Below, one piece after another: positions 34,199 to 36,481 of a stretch of DNA of 36,481 nt (position 1 is its first letter; each line of letters opens with the position of its first letter). Origin of the DNA: Bacteroidales bacterium (lineage in GTDB: Bacteria; Bacteroidota; Bacteroidia; Bacteroidales; WCHB1-69); the NCBI GenBank assembly GCA_017535665.1, contig JAFXTS010000016.1, forward strand, positions 1 to 36,481, in the 5' to 3' direction. Below the pieces are notes generated by a model, which ran no database searches, was not told the DNA's origin, and was given only the letters and a program-made list of their open reading frames with translations. Position numbers and translations under genes: made by a program.

Positions 34199-36481
34199 TT
34201 ATCGTTTCGTGACGATGAACTTTTGAGAGATGACTTTCTCGCTGTTGCGTACATTGAGGAAGTAAATGCCCTGTGCAAAGTCGCTTACGCTATAGGTGAG
34301 CACCTCGGTACCTCCAGTGAGCTCAGCGTTGATGACGCGAACTACTTTTCCCTGTGCATCCGTGATGGTGATCTGGGTGTTGCCCTCCATGCCGTTGATG
34401 ACAAGGTTCAGCTGGTCGTTGACGGGGTTCGGGAATGATCTGACAGAGGCTTCGTGGCTGTATTCGTTGATGGCAGCGGGAGCACCTGACGGATTCACAC
34501 CGTCCTCGTTGACGATGATAGTGAGGTTGCGAGCGGCAATCACCTCCTTTGTGCCAACGGTATCGCCGTAACCACCAAGGATATGACCATATCTGCGGTT
34601 CACGATGTAGGGGTTGTAGATACCGTTACGGTCGGTGCCAGTCTCGGGATCGCTGTTGCGTAACTCAGCTTTCAGTTTCAAGGTATAAGTGCCGTTCTCC
34701 AATCCGGTGAAGGTGACCTTGTTCGGAATGTTCTTGAAGGCTTCGAAGTAGAAGTAGTCGAACTGCATGATGGTGCTGTTGGCGGTCTGACGGAAGGCGA
34801 AGGTGGTGCTTGGAATCTCACCGGTGGGTTCTGTCAGGTCGGTTACTCCATAATATGCGCCCGAACGGTCATAATAGGTGGAAATACTGAAGTTCTCCAC
34901 GAGGTTCGGCATGTCATCTTCGGAAATGGCCTGTTCGCTGTATTGTAGCTCATAACTCATATCCATTCTTTCGCCATTCCAAATGGTTTCAGTGGTGTTG
35001 TTGAGGTAAGCGTAGAAATAGGAGGGAGTATTCTTGGCAAGATAGATAGTGTCGCCTAACAGTTCATTCGGTGTATTAGTATAAGCTCTGTTGTAGCTGG
35101 AACGGGTCAAGATACAAGTATCAGCGAAGATGATTTCGAGGTCGTACTGGTTGACCACATAGCTGATGATGCTGTCGCAACCATGTGCTGTTTCGAGTTC
35201 TTCAGTTTCAGGAATTACGGGAATGCCATTGGTAATAGCGTAGGTTTGTCCGCCATAGGTGTATTCGTCCAGACCGGTGCCGATGTTGATTTCGCGTACA
35301 ATGTTGTAGGTCGGCCAGATGGTGAACTCAATCGTGTCGATGGCGTTGCCGGTGCATTCGTTCACATCGGTGATGACCATAGCCAAACGATACTCGCCAG
35401 CTTCCAGCTCATTCAGGGTAATGGTGGTCTCTTCATTGGTCACCTCATCCATTTCAGCCAAAATCTCACTATTGTTCACATTCACCCATTGTACCATGTA
35501 GGTGGGGGCACCACCCGTGATGGTGAAGGTGATAACGTTGTCCTCGCCGTAGCAGCTCTCGGCGTTGGCGATAGACTGTCTGGCGCTGACAGTACCAGGA
35601 TCGGTAACAACGACCTGGTCTTCGGTTACGCAGCCGTTGCCGTCGGTGATGACGTACGAATATTCATTGCCTTCCAATTCATTGAAGGTGATGATGTAGA
35701 GTTCATCGGCATTCTGTTCGGTGATGTTTACTGTTTCTCCATCGTTCCAAGAGCAGGTGAAGTCAGGTGTTCCATTAACCGTAAGGGTTACGGAACCTAA
35801 CTCGGTGCAGGTTACATCGGTAACGCTGGCATTGACATCCGGCAGAGCATTCACGATGACGGTGAGAGAGTCAGACGTGTTGGAACAGCCGTTGGCATCG
35901 GTAACCTTCACGGCATATTTGCCTGCGTCAGTAGCGGCAATATCCTCGAGGGTGAGGGTCTCGCTGTTCTCTTCGAGTTCGGCACTACCTCTGCCCCATT
36001 CGTAGGAATAACCATCTGCTTCGGGAGCGGAGATGGTAAGCGTTCCGCCAAGACAGATGTCGATAGTGTTGTTGTCAATCTCTACGTCCTCACCGTCTTT
36101 GGTGATGGTGAGCGTAACGGTCGGAAGAGCGTTCACGGTCATGGTAATCTCATCGGTGGCCGAGCAGTTGTGGCTGTCGGTACCGGTTACCATGATGGTG
36201 GTTTCTTCGGTGATCGTCACATTGATGCTCTCACCTGTGCGGTCATCGCTCCATGAATAGCTTTCGGCACCCGATGCGGTAAGGGTGGTGGTGCTACCGT
36301 AGCATACGCTTTCAGCACCAGTGATGGTGACATCGGGCAATTCGTACACAGTAATGGTGACGGTGTCAGAAGTGTTGGAGCAGCCATTTCCGTCGGTGAC
36401 CAACACAACGTACTTGCCAGCCTCGGAGATCTCGAGCAGATCGTCAGTTTCTCCGGCAATTGTTGCATTGCCTTTGTGCCA
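34199..36481 (-). CDS. C-terminal part of a large Ig/PKD-like T9SS surface protein, cut by the window edge
   Basis: The frame is open from base 36481 (WHKGNATIAGETDDL) to a TAA at 34199-34201, 760 residues, so the start lies to the right of the window. The first half has repeated Ig/PKD-like beta domains with a recurring signature: AGKYxVxVTDxNGCSNTSDxxTxxV, NALPxV, and ASGAESYSWSD or YSYEWGRG. A middle domain without repeats follows (about 380-650). The end is a T9SS type A domain: SFPNPVNDQLNLVINGMEG, DAQGKVVRVI, FAQGIYFLNV, QKFIVTKR. It is probably a cell-surface adhesin or matrix protein. Confidence 0.85.
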   Translation of the reverse strand, partial: WHKGNATIAGETDDLLEISEAGKYVVLVTDGNGCSNTSDTVTITVYELPDVTITGAESVCYGSTTTLTASGAESYSWSDDRTGESINVTITEETTIMVTGTDSHNCSATDEITMTVNALPTVTLTITKDGEDVEIDNNTIDICLGGTLTISAPEADGYSYEWGRGSAELEENSETLTLEDIAATDAGKYAVKVTDANGCSNTSDSLTVIVNALPDVNASVTDVTCTELGSVTLTVNGTPDFTCSWNDGETVNITEQNADELYIITFNELEGNEYSYVITDGNGCVTEDQVVVTDPGTVSARQSIANAESCYGEDNVITFTITGGAPTYMVQWVNVNNSEILAEMDEVTNEETTITLNELEAGEYRLAMVITDVNECTGNAIDTIEFTIWPTYNIVREINIGTGLDEYTYGGQTYAITNGIPVIPETEELETAHGCDSIISYVVNQYDLEIIFADTCILTRSSYNRAYTNTPNELLGDTIYLAKNTPSYFYAYLNNTTETIWNGERMDMSYELQYSEQAISEDDMPNLVENFSISTYYDRSGAYYGVTDLTEPTGEIPSTTFAFRQTANSTIMQFDYFYFEAFKNIPNKVTFTGLENGTYTLKLKAELRNSDPETGTDRNGIYNPYIVNRRYGHILGGYGDTVGTKEVIAARNLTIIVNEDGVNPSGAPAAINEYSHEASVRSFPNPVNDQLNLVINGMEGNTQITITDAQGKVVRVINAELTGGTEVLTYSVSDFAQGIYFLNVRNSEKVISQKFIVTKR

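Overview
The window is a chromosomal segment of a Bacteroidota bacterium, most likely of the order Bacteroidales. The evidence is: several exported proteins with C-terminal type IX secretion (T9SS) sorting domains (YPNP...G.Y...V pattern); TAnnTTTG -7 boxes and few Shine-Dalgarno sequences; a tRNA-Thr / tuf / tRNA-Trp cluster; and family types typical of the phylum (GWxTD protein, DUF5686 barrel, PorT-like barrel, Bacteroidota-style RHS proteins with a DPxxDKYP...YCANNPV...DPDGR core end).

Region 1 (1-10268) is the unusual part. It is a tandem array of RHS/YD-repeat polymorphic toxin cassettes, all on the + strand and none with the N-terminal half of an RHS protein. Two long cassettes (453-2750 and 3306-5489) share about 1.5 kb of nearly identical RHS core and then diverge sharply, just after the DPDGR motif, into unrelated AT-rich tips. 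Two short cassettes (7241-8080 and 8508-9329) keep only about 135 nt of the core end fused to new tips. Two more core ends are decayed (337-412 and 9908-10031). The tips are a HEITE-type putative metallopeptidase, a JAMM/JAB-like putative peptidase, a toxin-44-like domain and an HELFH zincin. Each is followed at once by a small gene for an exported protein or lipoprotein, the probable immunity protein, and two further orphan immunity-like genes lie at 6035-7122. Truncated cores, a nonsense codon in the second copy, repeated core ends and absence of an RHS N-terminus suggest a silent store of toxin tips that could recombine with a full-length rhs gene elsewhere. That step is inference.

Region 2 (10269-14110, minus) is a three-gene operon: subtilase, GWxTD protein and sugar-phosphate transferase. 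It diverges from a membrane-anchored hypothetical protein (14219-15739) across a mirrored promoter pair. An M20 dipeptidase and a second, T9SS-tagged subtilase paralogous to the first follow to 18916.

Region 3 (19043-20588) is the translation block: promoter, tRNA-Thr(GGT), tuf, hairpin, tRNA-Trp(CCA), terminator. The secE-nusG genes that often follow in this phylum are absent. A PepSY-like periplasmic protein and a DUF5686 outer-membrane barrel follow, then a convergent GATase-like protein annotated in relatives as asparagine synthetase B.

Region 4 (24575-25803) is a RhuM-family gene plus a 39-codon HsdR-like N-terminal remnant, a vestige of a type I restriction locus, bounded by perfect 19-nt direct repeats. 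Region 5 (25865-36481) holds an SDR oxidoreductase, a CotH-kinase surface protein, a PorT-like barrel, QueA, an M1 aminopeptidase with T9SS tag, a GT4 glycosyltransferase, a bidirectional terminator and the C-terminal part of a large Ig/PKD-like T9SS adhesin that runs off the right edge. Together regions 2-5 look like an ordinary envelope and secretion-oriented chromosome; region 1 and region 4 look like accessory DNA.
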